Assembly: GCF_018860425.1 (NCBI RefSeq)
Contig: NZ_JAHKPI010000002.1
Location: 62,001 to 126,000, forward strand
DNA length: 64,000 nt
Origin: Marinobacter sp. F3R08
Lineage (GTDB): Bacteria > Pseudomonadota > Gammaproteobacteria > Pseudomonadales > Oleiphilaceae
Direction: 5' to 3'
In this document: positions 17,529 through 26,430 of the stretch, piece by piece
How positions within the stretch are numbered: the stretch's first letter is position 1
How the letters are laid out: each line of letters starts with the position of its first letter
Notes under the pieces: model-generated
What the model saw: only the letters and a program-made list of their open reading frames with translations
The model's database searches: none
What the model was told of the DNA's origin: nothing
Program-made: the position numbers and the translations under genes

Positions 17529-20417
17529 ATGAACAACTTTACTGACCAAACCATTTCCCTGGATGTAATCCGGGAAAAATACGCAAAAGGCGATGAAAAG
17601 AGCCAGAACACTGTTGCTGAAACCAAGGAGATGATCTTTGGGCGTGCAGCGGAAGCTCTGGCTTCTGTTGAGGATTCCAGCAAGCAGAAAGGCGTTCAGG
17701 AAATCTTCGTTTGGGCCTATAACAACGGACTGATCCCAGCCGGTCGTGTTGCTTCTGCAGCAGGCACTGGCATTAAAGCAACGCTCATCAATTGTTTCGT
17801 CCAGCCGGTAGGTGATGCGATTCAAGGTGACGCAAATGGGAAGCCGGGTATCTATGATGCCTTGCGACAGGCCGCTGAAACCATGCGCCGTGGCGGCGGT
17901 GTAGGCTACCAGTTTGGTGACATTCGTCCTCGTGGCGCGTTCGTCAAAGGCACAGCCTCCAACGCCAGTGGCCCTGTGAGCTACATGCATGTATTCGACA
18001 AGTCTTGCCAGACCGTTGAATCAGCTGGTGCTCGCCGTGGTGCGCAAATGGGTGTTCTGAGAATCGACCACCCGGATATCGAAGAGTTTGTAGACGCAAA
18101 GCAGACTCAAGGCTCTCTAACCAACTTCAATATCTCTGTCGGTGTTACTGAAGAGTTCATGCAAGCGCTGGTTGAGGGCAACAACTTCGAGCTTTACCAC
18201 GATGCCGAGCCTTCCGAAGTTTATAAGGAGGCGAATCCGGGCGTGTACGAGCGCGAAGATGGAATGTGGGTATACCGCACGATTGATTCCCAGGTTCTTT
18301 GGGACAAGATTATGGTTAACACGTATAACGCGGCTGAGCCGGGTATCGTGTTTCTCACCAACATGAATCGGGATAACAATCTGTGGTACTGCGAGCTGAT
18401 CGAGGCGACTAACCCTTGCGGTGAACAGCCCTTGCCGAATTATGGTTGCTGCTGCTTGTCATCAGTAAACCTCGCGGCATTCGTAGAAGCCCCATTCAGT
18501 GGAAAGGCGACCTTTGATTTCGGAAGGTTTGCCAAAGTCGTTCGGATCGCAATCCGCAGCCTGGATAACGTTTTGGAACTGACTTACTGGCCGCTCGAAG
18601 AACAGCGCCAGGAAGCCATGAACAAGCGCCGGGTTGGCCTGGGCTATACAGCACTGGGGGACGCGCTGATCATGCTGGGTTTGCGCTATGACGACGAAGC
18701 GGGTCGCGCCATGGCCGAGGAAATAACTCGGACTATGCGTGATGAAGCCTATCGTGCAAGTGTAGAGCTGGCCAAGGAGAAGGGAGCGTTCCCGCTGTTC
18801 GATGCTGAGAAGTACCTAGCATCTGGATTCGCGAAGCGCCTTCCGAAAGATCTCCGTTCAGCAATCAAGAAACATGGTATTCGCAACAGCCACCTGCTGA
18901 GTATTGCACCGACAGGTACGATCTCGTTGGCATTCGCCGACAACGCGTCAAATGGTCTGGAGCCGGCATTTAGCTGGTTCTATGAGCGTAAGAAGCGTTT
19001 GGCAGATGGTGGTCACCAGATATACCGCGTAGAAGACCACGCGTTCCGGGTGTACCGCGAAACCATGGGAGTAGCAGAAGATGACGACGAGGGTGTAAAG
19101 CGCCTGGCGGAGAATCTCCCTGAGTCTTTTGTATCAGCGCTGCAAATCGAAGCGATTGATCACATGAAGATGATGGCGGTAATCCAGCCCTACGTGGATA
19201 GCTCTCTCAGTAAGACGGTCAATGTGCCGGCAGACTACCCATTCGAATCCTTTAAAAACCTCTATTTGGAGGCTTGGAAGAGCGGTTTGAAAGGTCTGGC
19301 CACGTTCCGTCCTAACTTTGTCACTGGGTCCGTGCTCAGCGCGTCAGAAGAGAAACAGGATCTGGATCAGGATGACCCTGATCGTCGAATCCAGCTGGAT
19401 AAGACTCCTGAGCCTGTTCTGGCAAGCCTGCGCTGGCCGAGCCGTCCTGAGACACCTGCGGGTAATCCGTCCATGACATACACAGTCAATAAGCCAAATG
19501 CGCCGTTCGCGGTGTTCATTGGCCATCTCGAAAACGGCGAGCAGAAGCCATTCGAGGTCTGGGTAAATGGAGCGGAGCAGCCGCGTGGTATCGGGGCATT
19601 GGCAAAAACCCTGTCTACTGACATGCGTTCTTTTGATCGCAAATGGTTGCAGATGAAACTGGAAGCTTTGTCGCGCACCTCTGGCGATGCCTTTGATATG
19701 GCATTTCCACCGAAGGGCGAGGCGAGTCTGGTACCGTCCGCAACGGCAGCGTTATCGCGTCTTATCAAGTACCGCTGCAACGAGCTTGGCACTTTCGACA
19801 ACCTGGATGACGCTGAATCCCCAATGGTGGATGCGTTGTTCAGCAAGAAAGAGCCGAAATCCGGTACCGACGGCACACTGTCCTGGACAGTGGACGTGAA
19901 AAACCCGGCAACTGGCGATGATTTCGTGTTGTTCATGAAAGAGCTGGTAATGCCGGATGGCTCACACCGTCCTTACTCAGTCTGGATGGCTGGTAAGTAC
20001 CCGGAGGCGTTCGATGGGCTGTGCAAGTCCTTGAGCATTGATATGCGGATCATTGATCCAGCGTGGATTGCCAAGAAACTTCGCTCCCTGACCAAGTTCA
20101 AAGAGACGCAGGAAGACTTCCTCGCTCGCGAGCCTGGCAGTGAAAAGCAGCTGAATCAGCCATCAACCGTCGCGTATGTGGCGAAGCTGATTCTCCACCG
20201 ATACAAGCTCCTCGGAATCCTGAACGATGAGGGATATCCGGAAGAGGAGATGGGTGTTATGAGCACCGCTAAAGCCGAAGGTGTCGCAGACGCGGCAAAA
20301 ACTGCTGTGACAGTGACACCGGGGAAAGAGTGTCCCGATTGCGGGAACCACGCCATGATCAAAAAAGATGGCTGTGACTTCTGCACTTCTTGTGGCCACA
20401 TCGGTTCTTGCGGTTAA
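17529..20417 (+). CDS. nrdJ: Adenosylcobalamin-dependent (class II) ribonucleotide reductase
   Basis: A 962-residue cytoplasmic enzyme that reduces ribonucleotides to deoxyribonucleotides using a B12-generated radical, without oxygen requirement. The signature NPCGEQPLPN is at residues 295-304 and the PTGTIS loop at 461-466. After about residue 620 the chain has two copies of a ~100-residue module, then a C-terminal Cys-rich element (CPDCG, CDFC, CGHIGSC) typical of the redox/zinc tail of long NrdJ proteins. It heads a unit with both leader families. On a mobile element it would supply dNTPs for transfer replication; a link to B12 level control through the leader is only a guess. Confidence 0.95.
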   Translation: MNNFTDQTISLDVIREKYAKGDEKSQNTVAETKEMIFGRAAEALASVEDSSKQKGVQEIFVWAYNNGLIPAGRVASAAGTGIKATLINCFVQPVGDAIQGDANGKPGIYDALRQAAETMRRGGGVGYQFGDIRPRGAFVKGTASNASGPVSYMHVFDKSCQTVESAGARRGAQMGVLRIDHPDIEEFVDAKQTQGSLTNFNISVGVTEEFMQALVEGNNFELYHDAEPSEVYKEANPGVYEREDGMWVYRTIDSQVLWDKIMVNTYNAAEPGIVFLTNMNRDNNLWYCELIEATNPCGEQPLPNYGCCCLSSVNLAAFVEAPFSGKATFDFGRFAKVVRIAIRSLDNVLELTYWPLEEQRQEAMNKRRVGLGYTALGDALIMLGLRYDDEAGRAMAEEITRTMRDEAYRASVELAKEKGAFPLFDAEKYLASGFAKRLPKDLRSAIKKHGIRNSHLLSIAPTGTISLAFADNASNGLEPAFSWFYERKKRLADGGHQIYRVEDHAFRVYRETMGVAEDDDEGVKRLAENLPESFVSALQIEAIDHMKMMAVIQPYVDSSLSKTVNVPADYPFESFKNLYLEAWKSGLKGLATFRPNFVTGSVLSASEEKQDLDQDDPDRRIQLDKTPEPVLASLRWPSRPETPAGNPSMTYTVNKPNAPFAVFIGHLENGEQKPFEVWVNGAEQPRGIGALAKTLSTDMRSFDRKWLQMKLEALSRTSGDAFDMAFPPKGEASLVPSATAALSRLIKYRCNELGTFDNLDDAESPMVDALFSKKEPKSGTDGTLSWTVDVKNPATGDDFVLFMKELVMPDGSHRPYSVWMAGKYPEAFDGLCKSLSIDMRIIDPAWIAKKLRSLTKFKETQEDFLAREPGSEKQLNQPSTVAYVAKLILHRYKLLGILNDEGYPEEEMGVMSTAKAEGVADAAKTAVTVTPGKECPDCGNHAMIKKDGCDFCTSCGHIGSCG

Positions 20418-20429
20418 ATGCAATTCATC

Positions 20430-20492
20430 GGGGTGTGAAAGCACCCCACCTCTCTTTGCCTTAACCCCAGTTGACTTCGGTCGCTGGGGTTG
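20430..20492 (+). terminator. Two hairpins after nrdJ
   Basis: The first is GGGGTG/GCACCCC (20430-20447). The second, at 20462-20492, pairs AACCCCAG with CTGGGGTT and closes on a stable CTTCGG loop. They separate nrdJ from the next leader and probably end or protect the transcript. Confidence 0.6.
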
Positions 20493-20536
20493 GGCCTTTA
20501 TAGTCATCATCGGAATGGACATCTATTCCCATGATG

Positions 20537-20600
20537 ATTTTTGTGCCTCAGGCACGAAACGGGCAGCTGACCCGACCTTAATGGTGAGAACAGCACATCA
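20537..20600 (+). promoter_or_regulatory. Family B leader RNA, copy 2
   Basis: P1 GTGCC/GGCAC (20543-20547, 20551-20555), GAAA linker, P2 CGGG/CCCG with loop CAGCTGA (20560-20574), and CAGC at 20591-20594 able to pair with the loop. A perfect 14-base palindrome GTCCTAATTAGGAC follows at 20603-20616. Confidence 0.7.
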
Positions 20601-20621
20601 AAAGTCCTAATTAGGACACGT

Positions 20622-20683
20622 AACCCTGGCGGGGCTTTCTCCGTTAGGGGATGGTTCCGCCTCCACTGAGAAGGAATCATTTC
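20622..20683 (+). promoter_or_regulatory. Family A leader, copy 2
   Basis: AACCC-GGGG/AGGGG hairpin, weaker than others, followed by a hairpin ATGGTTCC/GGAATCAT (20651-20658, 20673-20680) that covers the AAGGA ribosome site of the gene at 20684. Confidence 0.65.
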
Positions 20684-21115
20684 ATGCCAAAGACCCTAGT
20701 TGTTGAAACCAACGCAGGGAAGTTGCAGGTCCAAGCGCCAAGCTTCGTGGCCGTGCAGATCACCCCGGAATTCATCAGTCGTTTGAAAGAGCTTCGCGAT
20801 CTTCCTGATTACTACGACCTCACCGAGGTTCGTTGTGAAGTGGATCTGAAGACTGAAATGATTGATGGCGACACTCTGGTTCTCCCAGAGATGGTCGTTA
20901 CATCCGGACAATTCTGGTTCACAGGAGAGTTGCGAAACACTGAGGATGAATGCGTTTGTTCTCACAGCATCTCAACCATTGACTGGAACTACGTAGATCA
21001 GCGCCTCAATGCTCCAGACGACGATAACCTTATGGTTGTTGCCGGTACGGACGAGGATGTAGCTCACCTACGACAAACCTACCTGGATAAGCTGGCCAAC
21101 GACGAAATAGTCTGA
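20684..21115 (+). CDS. Unknown soluble protein
   Basis: 143 residues. ATG at 20684 is chosen because it follows the leader's AAGGA site; an upstream in-frame start would lie inside the hairpin. Mixed alpha/beta composition, acidic C-terminus, no family recognised. First gene after a family B+A leader. Confidence 0.65.
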   Translation: MPKTLVVETNAGKLQVQAPSFVAVQITPEFISRLKELRDLPDYYDLTEVRCEVDLKTEMIDGDTLVLPEMVVTSGQFWFTGELRNTEDECVCSHSISTIDWNYVDQRLNAPDDDNLMVVAGTDEDVAHLRQTYLDKLANDEIV

Positions 21116-21130
21116 CACCAGATATCTGCA

Positions 21131-21200
21131 AACCCCAGCGGGGAGTCATCTCTCCGTAGGGGAGGTGTCTCTCCTCCATGACTGATGAAGGAGCAATGCA
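21131..21200 (+). promoter_or_regulatory. Family A leader, copy 3
   Basis: AACCCCAGCGGGGAG pairs with CTCCG-GGGGAGGT; then CTCCT/AGGAG pairing hides the GGAG ribosome site before the ATG at 21201. Confidence 0.75.
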
Positions 21201-21764
21201 ATGGGATACTTTTCCTGGAAAACCGCAGACACCAACGAATCCATTGGCAATATCGATTCTGCCAGACCGGCACCAACGGTCTATATGCTGTCTCCCAATG
21301 GGAATCCCCCGTATGCGGAGCCTGCTTATGAGGGCTATGGACGATTTGCCAATAAGGACGCCCATGAGTATTTGCTGGAAATGAATGCCGAAGATCTCGG
21401 TATAGATTTCTACAGCTTGTCTTGCGAAGAGCGCCGGCTGGCGGGCATAGCTCTGGAAGTAGGGAATGTGTACGTGCATGCCGACACTGGTGAGCGCTGG
21501 CACATTTTCCATGATTACCGGCACGTCCTCGATGCCAAATACTTCAAAGGTAATTTTGCTGAAGTGATACCAGAACTTGGGGACACCCCAAATAACCTCA
21601 TTGAGCGCGGTGTTTTGTTGCCGCGTGCAATACGAGAGGAACTTGGGCTTAGATTTCCCCTCAAGTTTTCTTTCAGCCGGGGTGCAGTGTATGAAGATGT
21701 ACCTGCATCTGAAGAATGCCCATACCAAGGGTTCTTCTTTCCGGGGGAGGGTGAGGATGAGTGA
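21201..21764 (+). CDS. Conserved phage/plasmid hypothetical protein (FSWKT-ADTNESI type)
   Basis: 187 residues starting MGYFSWKTADTNESI, with VYMLSPNGNPPYAEPAYEGYG. From memory, proteins with this N-terminal pattern recur in marine phages and plasmids without a known role. Sandwiched between family A leader copy 3 and an overlapping small gene. Confidence 0.7.
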   Translation: MGYFSWKTADTNESIGNIDSARPAPTVYMLSPNGNPPYAEPAYEGYGRFANKDAHEYLLEMNAEDLGIDFYSLSCEERRLAGIALEVGNVYVHADTGERWHIFHDYRHVLDAKYFKGNFAEVIPELGDTPNNLIERGVLLPRAIREELGLRFPLKFSFSRGAVYEDVPASEECPYQGFFFPGEGEDE

Positions 21765-22041
21765 GCTTCGGCTTGCAAATCAGTCCTTCATGGTACGCTA
21801 CCCAGTAGAGCAATACCGGGACAGCGACATGAAAGAAATCAAAATCCGCTTTCATGAGCGGGAAACTATGCCTGACATGCTGGAGAAACGCGCCAAGGAA
21901 CTCGACATCACTATTGAGCAATTGGTAAAGCGTTTTATCTGCACAGGTATGCAAGATTACGAAACGGAAGATGGCCCAGCCTTGCCGGGGGAGTCACTTG
22001 ATGACTTCTTTGTGCAAAACAGAGTCCTGAAGCCGAAGTAG
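21757..22041 (+). CDS. Small protein, possible ribbon-helix-helix
   Basis: 94 residues; ATG at 21757 overlaps the previous stop and is preceded by GGGGGAGGG. The middle (EIKIRFHERETMPDMLEKRA, then LDITIEQLVKRFI) has the strand-helix-helix pattern of small DNA-binding proteins. It is followed by a PemK-like gene, so an antitoxin role is possible but unsupported beyond order. Confidence 0.6.
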   Translation: MSELRLANQSFMVRYPVEQYRDSDMKEIKIRFHERETMPDMLEKRAKELDITIEQLVKRFICTGMQDYETEDGPALPGESLDDFFVQNRVLKPK

Positions 22042-22083
22042 TAAAAAATCCAATCAATCCCCCTGAAAGGGCTGGAGGTCACT

Positions 22084-22458
22084 ATGAGCGACCTTAAAGC
22101 CCTTCTTGGGGCTTTTCTGTATGCATGGCTGCCTGAGGCTGAAAATCCTCATCGGCCTGGCCCGAAATTCCGTCCCACACTTGTTGTGGATGTTGATCCG
22201 GACGCCAGACAAATCTGTTTGGCGTATGGCACCAGCCAAAAAACGGATCGCAACGGTCGAGGAGAAATCACCTTTGCTAGCGACGAAATTGACGGTCTTA
22301 CCAAAGACACTAAGTTCTGCCTGGGAACCACATACTGGATTCCGGTTAGCGCTGAGTATCTTTGCAAAAATGAATCCGCCAACAAACTCTCAGTTATCGG
22401 CCAAATCCCGAGTCGTCGCACTCAGGAATTGCACATGCGGCTGCAAGAGATTGGCTAA
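22084..22458 (+). CDS. PemK/MazF-like protein
   Basis: 124 residues. The segment RPGPKFRPTLVVDVD, followed by ICLAYGTSQKT, fits the SH3-like barrel of PemK/MazF endoribonuclease-family proteins (start of beta-1/2, then YGTSQ). GGAGG lies 6 bases before the ATG. The catalytic residues of proven MazF toxins cannot be confirmed by eye, and no standard antitoxin is adjacent, so this may be a domesticated relative. Confidence 0.6.
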   Translation: MSDLKALLGAFLYAWLPEAENPHRPGPKFRPTLVVDVDPDARQICLAYGTSQKTDRNGRGEITFASDEIDGLTKDTKFCLGTTYWIPVSAEYLCKNESANKLSVIGQIPSRRTQELHMRLQEIG

Positions 22459-22460
22459 AC

Positions 22461-22577
22461 ACCTTCACGGGGAAGTCCTCTTCCTCGTGTAGCTTTGCTC
22501 TGAAACCACAAACCCTAAGGGGCGAGTCCTCGCCACTTAAGGCTGGGCTTGCTCCATTCACTAAATGGAGAGATCCC
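22461..22577 (+). promoter_or_regulatory. Family A leader, copy 4 (double hairpin)
   Basis: A first hairpin CACG-GGAAG/CTTCC-CGTG (about 22467-22488) is followed by a second starting AACCC at 22511 with GGCGAG/CTCGCC. A perfect CTCCATT/AATGGAG hairpin (22552-22558, 22564-22570) contains the ribosome site for the gene at 22578. Confidence 0.7.
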
Positions 22578-23144
22578 ATGACGAACAACATTGAACGTAC
22601 TAAGGCGGCAATGCTGAGCATTTCCCAGTCTCTGGGCTTGCCCGAGCACTATCCCGAGGATATGACGCAGGATCTCCAATCCTTGTCTGATTCGACGGAA
22701 GGTAAATGGCTCTGGTTGCTACGAACGTCCGGTACCGTTCTGGTTCCGCTTCAAGTTGGCGTACACCCGACGTATGTGAACTATTGGCTGCATTCGAATC
22801 ATGGCCAAAAAGTCGTTTGCTTCGTGGTTGATTCCCGAAAGGGGATGGTCACGCAGACAACTTATTCCGAGGCGGAAAAACTGATTGGGCAGCCCCCAAG
22901 GAACCTTCACTCATCTATGTCTAGCGAAGAACTTGTGGATGCAGTGCATTCCGTTTTGACGCAGGGGTGTGAACGGAGACTTTGGGGGATGTTCGAATCA
23001 CCTGAATCTATTGATGCGTATGGCACCTGGCAGAAATGGCAGGCGTACTTCGACTCGAAGGAAAACGAAGTAATGGCGAAATTCATGGCCAAAGCTGTGA
23101 GGTTCGCTCAATCAAAACAAACCCTGATTGGACACGTCTCATAG
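22578..23144 (+). CDS. Unknown soluble protein
   Basis: 188 residues, basic C-terminus, with a KWLWLLRTSGTVLVPL segment of likely beta structure. No family recognised. Directly behind a family A leader. Confidence 0.6.
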   Translation: MTNNIERTKAAMLSISQSLGLPEHYPEDMTQDLQSLSDSTEGKWLWLLRTSGTVLVPLQVGVHPTYVNYWLHSNHGQKVVCFVVDSRKGMVTQTTYSEAEKLIGQPPRNLHSSMSSEELVDAVHSVLTQGCERRLWGMFESPESIDAYGTWQKWQAYFDSKENEVMAKFMAKAVRFAQSKQTLIGHVS

Positions 23145-23165
23145 GCTGCCCAGTTCAAAAGCATT

Positions 23166-23240
23166 AACCCCACGGGGGATCGAGTTATCCCCGTCCTGGG
23201 GGTGGCTCGTTCCTCCTCAAAACAGTAGAGGAAATGAGCA
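23166..23240 (+). promoter_or_regulatory. Family A leader, copy 5
   Basis: AACCCC and GGGGGT form the outer stem and GGGGAT/ATCCCC the inner stem. The second hairpin pairs GCTC-TTCCTC with GAGGAA-GAGC, hiding the GAGGA ribosome site before 23241. Confidence 0.8.
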
Positions 23241-24395
23241 ATGCAAAATCAAATTGTACAGAGCAACGACAGTGACCTGAAAGACATGATGGAAGAGCGC
23301 CTGGACATCTCCGCTTCTCCCATCATGAACTACCATGACGGCATCGTTAAAAAGATCTCCGCTACGAAATACCTGTATGGGTATCTGGCAGACGATCAGG
23401 ATGCTGAAAATCCGCTGGAAGAGTGGGATGGAGTAGGTCGCGTTTACACAGCACATCGCTTTGGCCAAACCCATGGCGAAATGCAGGAAGCGCTGGCGCT
23501 CGATAGCGACTGGGAGCCAGATTATGAGTTGTCTCATGACTTCCCGGACGTGCTGAAGACCCATTGGGTCAAAGCAGCTGCCGAGGACAGCGATTTCCAG
23601 CAGTGGTGTCACGAGAACGGACGGCCTCCTGAAGATTCGGAGAAACTCCCCTCGTACTACCTGAACAAAGCCCGCCGATTTTGGCGGGATACAGGTGGTT
23701 CAGATAATTATCTGTATAACGCAGATGATGTCTGGGACTTCGAAGCCGTGATGGGAACTGCTGAAAAAGCTGCTTATAAAGAGCTTCTTGAGGCCGGCAA
23801 AATCGGCGATCCCGATCGTGCTGTCCTTGATTGCTACGAGCATTCAGGTGTTGCCTGGTCGCTTTCTGGCGGAGGGATGCAATGCCGCTGGGATACGGCC
23901 AATGGAGCTGGCGTCTGGGTTCCAGATGAAAGTGCCCGTGAAGAGATTCATCGACGTGGTGATGAGGTGTACGCCTTTGGCCAAGTTGTTGAGGTTTCTG
24001 GCCTGATTGGTGGGAACCGCAAACCATTCTTTTTCAAGCTCGATGAAGAGTATGGAGGAGTGGAGTCACTGCGGTTTGAGACCTGGTATGAAGCCTATGA
24101 GGCTCTACAGAGTCACATCGCACACAACAAATTGCGCCTGCCCAGGAAGAAGGCTGAGAGGGCTGCGTTGCAAGTTCGAGGCAGGGAAAGGGCAGTAAAA
24201 GAAATCGCCCAGAACTGTGTTGAGCTCTACAACGACTACCTCAATGGACGGGTATTCGGTATTGTCGTCGCCACCTTCGAGGTGAACGATGAAGGCGAGC
24301 CGGAACTTCAGGACGATGACGCCGTATGGGGCTTCTATGGCGACGATGACGCCTATGACAGCCTAAAGCAAGAAATCGAAGCTCGGGACGACTGA
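23241..24395 (+). CDS. Unknown 384-residue protein of mobile elements
   Basis: A long acidic soluble protein. The end (LYNDYLNGRVFGIVVATFEV, then WGFYGDDDAYDSL) resembles a C-terminal pattern I recall in phage and plasmid proteins of unknown role. The middle is charged with an ARRFWRDTG segment. Followed by a strong terminator, so it closes the unit begun near 20.6 kb. Confidence 0.65.
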   Translation: MQNQIVQSNDSDLKDMMEERLDISASPIMNYHDGIVKKISATKYLYGYLADDQDAENPLEEWDGVGRVYTAHRFGQTHGEMQEALALDSDWEPDYELSHDFPDVLKTHWVKAAAEDSDFQQWCHENGRPPEDSEKLPSYYLNKARRFWRDTGGSDNYLYNADDVWDFEAVMGTAEKAAYKELLEAGKIGDPDRAVLDCYEHSGVAWSLSGGGMQCRWDTANGAGVWVPDESAREEIHRRGDEVYAFGQVVEVSGLIGGNRKPFFFKLDEEYGGVESLRFETWYEAYEALQSHIAHNKLRLPRKKAERAALQVRGRERAVKEIAQNCVELYNDYLNGRVFGIVVATFEVNDEGEPELQDDDAVWGFYGDDDAYDSLKQEIEARDD

Positions 24396-24402
24396 GCCAA
24401 CT

Positions 24403-24440
24403 AAGCCGCCTTGCAGGAAAACCTGCGGGCGGCTTTTTTA
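24403..24440 (+). terminator. Rho-independent terminator
   Basis: AAGCCGCC-TGCAGG pairs with CCTGC-GGCGGCTT around AAAA, followed by a T-run. Confidence 0.9.
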
Positions 24441-24527
24441 TGGCTCTCACAAATCAGTCTATAAATTGATTGCCAAACACAGGTGCTTGCTAGCTGCAGA
24501 AGTTGATGCGCTTTCCCAGCAGGTTTA

Positions 24528-24770
24528 GTGAGGTATTTTGAAGTTCGTGAAATGGTAAGCCTAATTCAAATCCAGATTGGAGACCGGTCGGGTTGCAAAC
24601 CCACTTTTGCATGCGACTATTCCAGTACCAAAATATATGAGCATCAAGATGCTCCCGATAATCACATAATGTTGGGAGTTATGGGTGCGCCGATTATGGT
24701 GGCAGTTTCAATTGGTTTTCACTTTATTAACACTTGGCTCAAATCACACCGACGAGACAGTAAAAAATAG
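24528..24770 (+). CDS. Possible small membrane protein
   Basis: 80 residues from a GTG, with one membrane segment near the C-terminus (IMLGVMGAPIMVAVSIGFHF) and a basic tail. No good ribosome site; an internal ATG at 24552 is possible. Weakly supported. Confidence 0.35.
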   Translation: MRYFEVREMVSLIQIQIGDRSGCKPTFACDYSSTKIYEHQDAPDNHIMLGVMGAPIMVAVSIGFHFINTWLKSHRRDSKK

Positions 24771-24813
24771 CATTGGTATTCGAGCATACCGGGAAAATTA
24801 AAAGGTCTGAGCT

Positions 24814-25425
24814 TTGAACATTTATCAGATGTATGTTGAACACTGGAGACAACCTGGGTTCTGGGTGCGCAGAACGACCTGGGGCAACACGATTGCAAAA
24901 ATTATCTCCGTAGGTGAATTGTCAGGTAGAGCCCCTTATTACGGAAATCCAGAGGTTATTGCCATCGTCTACGACATAAACACAGGCGAAGTTAAAGACG
25001 AGCATTTCATAATCGATACAGCTGGCACATACAAAACGTGGCGCTGGGTTCAGCCCCCGGAATGGAGTGGTGAAACTGATTTTGATCCCAGCAACGGGCG
25101 CGTTCTGCTTTACATCCCATTTGGAGAAAACAAAAGAGCCTCCTCCATGGGGGCAAGGTGGTCGGAATTGCTTCAGGCCTGGTGGATACCTGAAGCTGAC
25201 GAAAAACTATTGGCGAAAGCAGCCGAGCGCGGGTATCTATCTCTACCTGAGGCCAGAATCCACTTCGATGTTGGATTTGAAAACAAAAACGTAGCGAAAG
25301 AGGCTGGGGGAATTTTCCACTCAGACACGAAAACATGGTCATTTGGAGAAAGTGATACCAAGGCCATCGAGAAGATGAAGGCGAAAGGATTCATCGAGAG
25401 AGATTCGCAAAACAACTCTGAATAA
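24814..25425 (+). CDS. DUF5710-like protein with two repeats
   Basis: 203 residues from a TTG start (an ATG six codons on is an alternative). Residues about 105-145 (LLYIPFGENKRASSMGARW, then WWIPE) match the DUF5710 pattern of pentapeptide-like W-rich modules found in primases and toprim proteins. A second diverged copy follows (HFDVGFENKNVAKEAGGIF, then TWSFGE). DUF5710 modules are thought to act as nucleic-acid-associated add-ons; function here unknown. Confidence 0.6.
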   Translation: MNIYQMYVEHWRQPGFWVRRTTWGNTIAKIISVGELSGRAPYYGNPEVIAIVYDINTGEVKDEHFIIDTAGTYKTWRWVQPPEWSGETDFDPSNGRVLLYIPFGENKRASSMGARWSELLQAWWIPEADEKLLAKAAERGYLSLPEARIHFDVGFENKNVAKEAGGIFHSDTKTWSFGESDTKAIEKMKAKGFIERDSQNNSE

Positions 25426-25463
25426 CATTGGGATTCGGAACAAGTTCATAAAGGTGAATCATT

Positions 25464-25574
25464 ATGGGCACCAAAGCATGCGACCGTAACGGCTGCGACA
25501 CCCTCGGCCTCAAGATCAGTAGCAGTGAATGTATATTGATCAGCTTCAATTTGCTTTCAGATATAACACCGTAG
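25464..25574 (+). CDS. Short Cys-containing ORF, possibly a truncated gene
   Basis: 36 residues beginning MGTKACDRNGCDT, preceded by AAGGTG. The opening resembles small Cys-rich plasmid/phage proteins that start with a CDR-GC motif and continue with more Cys; here that continuation is missing. Likely a truncated or frameshifted remnant. Confidence 0.35.
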   Translation: MGTKACDRNGCDTLGLKISSSECILISFNLLSDITP

Positions 25575-25607
25575 GCTCAGACCTAAGTTCTCAAGGAGGA
25601 GTCACTT

Positions 25608-26285
25608 ATGACTTTGGAGGCACTGCTAGTGTGGGGCGGTTTGACCATTGCTATCCTGGACTCTACAGGCTATGGCAATGAGATCAACGAGCTTATTGAT
25701 AGGATCGTTACCATCACAGCGACAGCCATTAAAAAACGGAAGTCTCCATTACGAGCTTGGATGAATGCTTACGACTCTTGGTTAACGATACAAGCAATCA
25801 TGGTGGCCCATGAACAAGGGGTAATGAAGCTGCCGGCCTCATTAGCAGCGCAACCCGCAATCAAACGCCGGCTAACCTCGAATAAGTCGCTCCGTAGAAG
25901 CGGTCACGGGAACATCGTTGTTCGTAAACAGCTCGATCGAATCCTTGTTTCAATATTGGTGTTATCACAGATGGCCATGACTCTTGGGCTGGGCGTAGCG
26001 ATCTGCTCGCCATTATGGTTCGCTCTGGAAGCCTTGGACATGGAAAGGGTCAATGCGTTTATCGTGTCCGGTATCTTTACCATCGCCTTCTGCTGCACTT
26101 TCTTCAGTATGCTTTCTAATATAGTGGCTTCCATTTTAGAACCTTTGCTCGCGGTCCTGTTCGCACTTTTTATCGTTACGCTATCGATTCCACTCAGCAT
26201 ATTCCGAGCTTTCCCGACTGGCTATTTGAGTGCATTCGGCATGTTATTTGCCGGGCTGGGTACCTTCCAGTACCTGACTGGTTGA
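25608..26285 (+). CDS. Membrane protein of unknown function
   Basis: 225 residues, strong AAGGAGG site. A soluble N-terminal part of about 100 residues (many basic residues) is followed by three or four hydrophobic segments between residues 105 and 222. No family recognised. Confidence 0.6.
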   Translation: MTLEALLVWGGLTIAILDSTGYGNEINELIDRIVTITATAIKKRKSPLRAWMNAYDSWLTIQAIMVAHEQGVMKLPASLAAQPAIKRRLTSNKSLRRSGHGNIVVRKQLDRILVSILVLSQMAMTLGLGVAICSPLWFALEALDMERVNAFIVSGIFTIAFCCTFFSMLSNIVASILEPLLAVLFALFIVTLSIPLSIFRAFPTGYLSAFGMLFAGLGTFQYLTG

Positions 26286-26430
26286 GCTGGTGGAGAATGA
26301 GTATCCAGTGCTTAACAGTCTCGAACCCTCGTAGCCATCTCTGTCAAAAAAATAGCATTCACTTAGCTATAAGGTCTGAACTGCCCCAGTACACTTGCCC
26401 TCAATGTGTTTTTGCTGGAGAAGTTGAGTC

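Noticed and set aside
21030..21728. 232-codon minus-strand ORF
   Set aside because: Overlaps two plus-strand genes and a family A leader; no ribosome site and unlikely composition.
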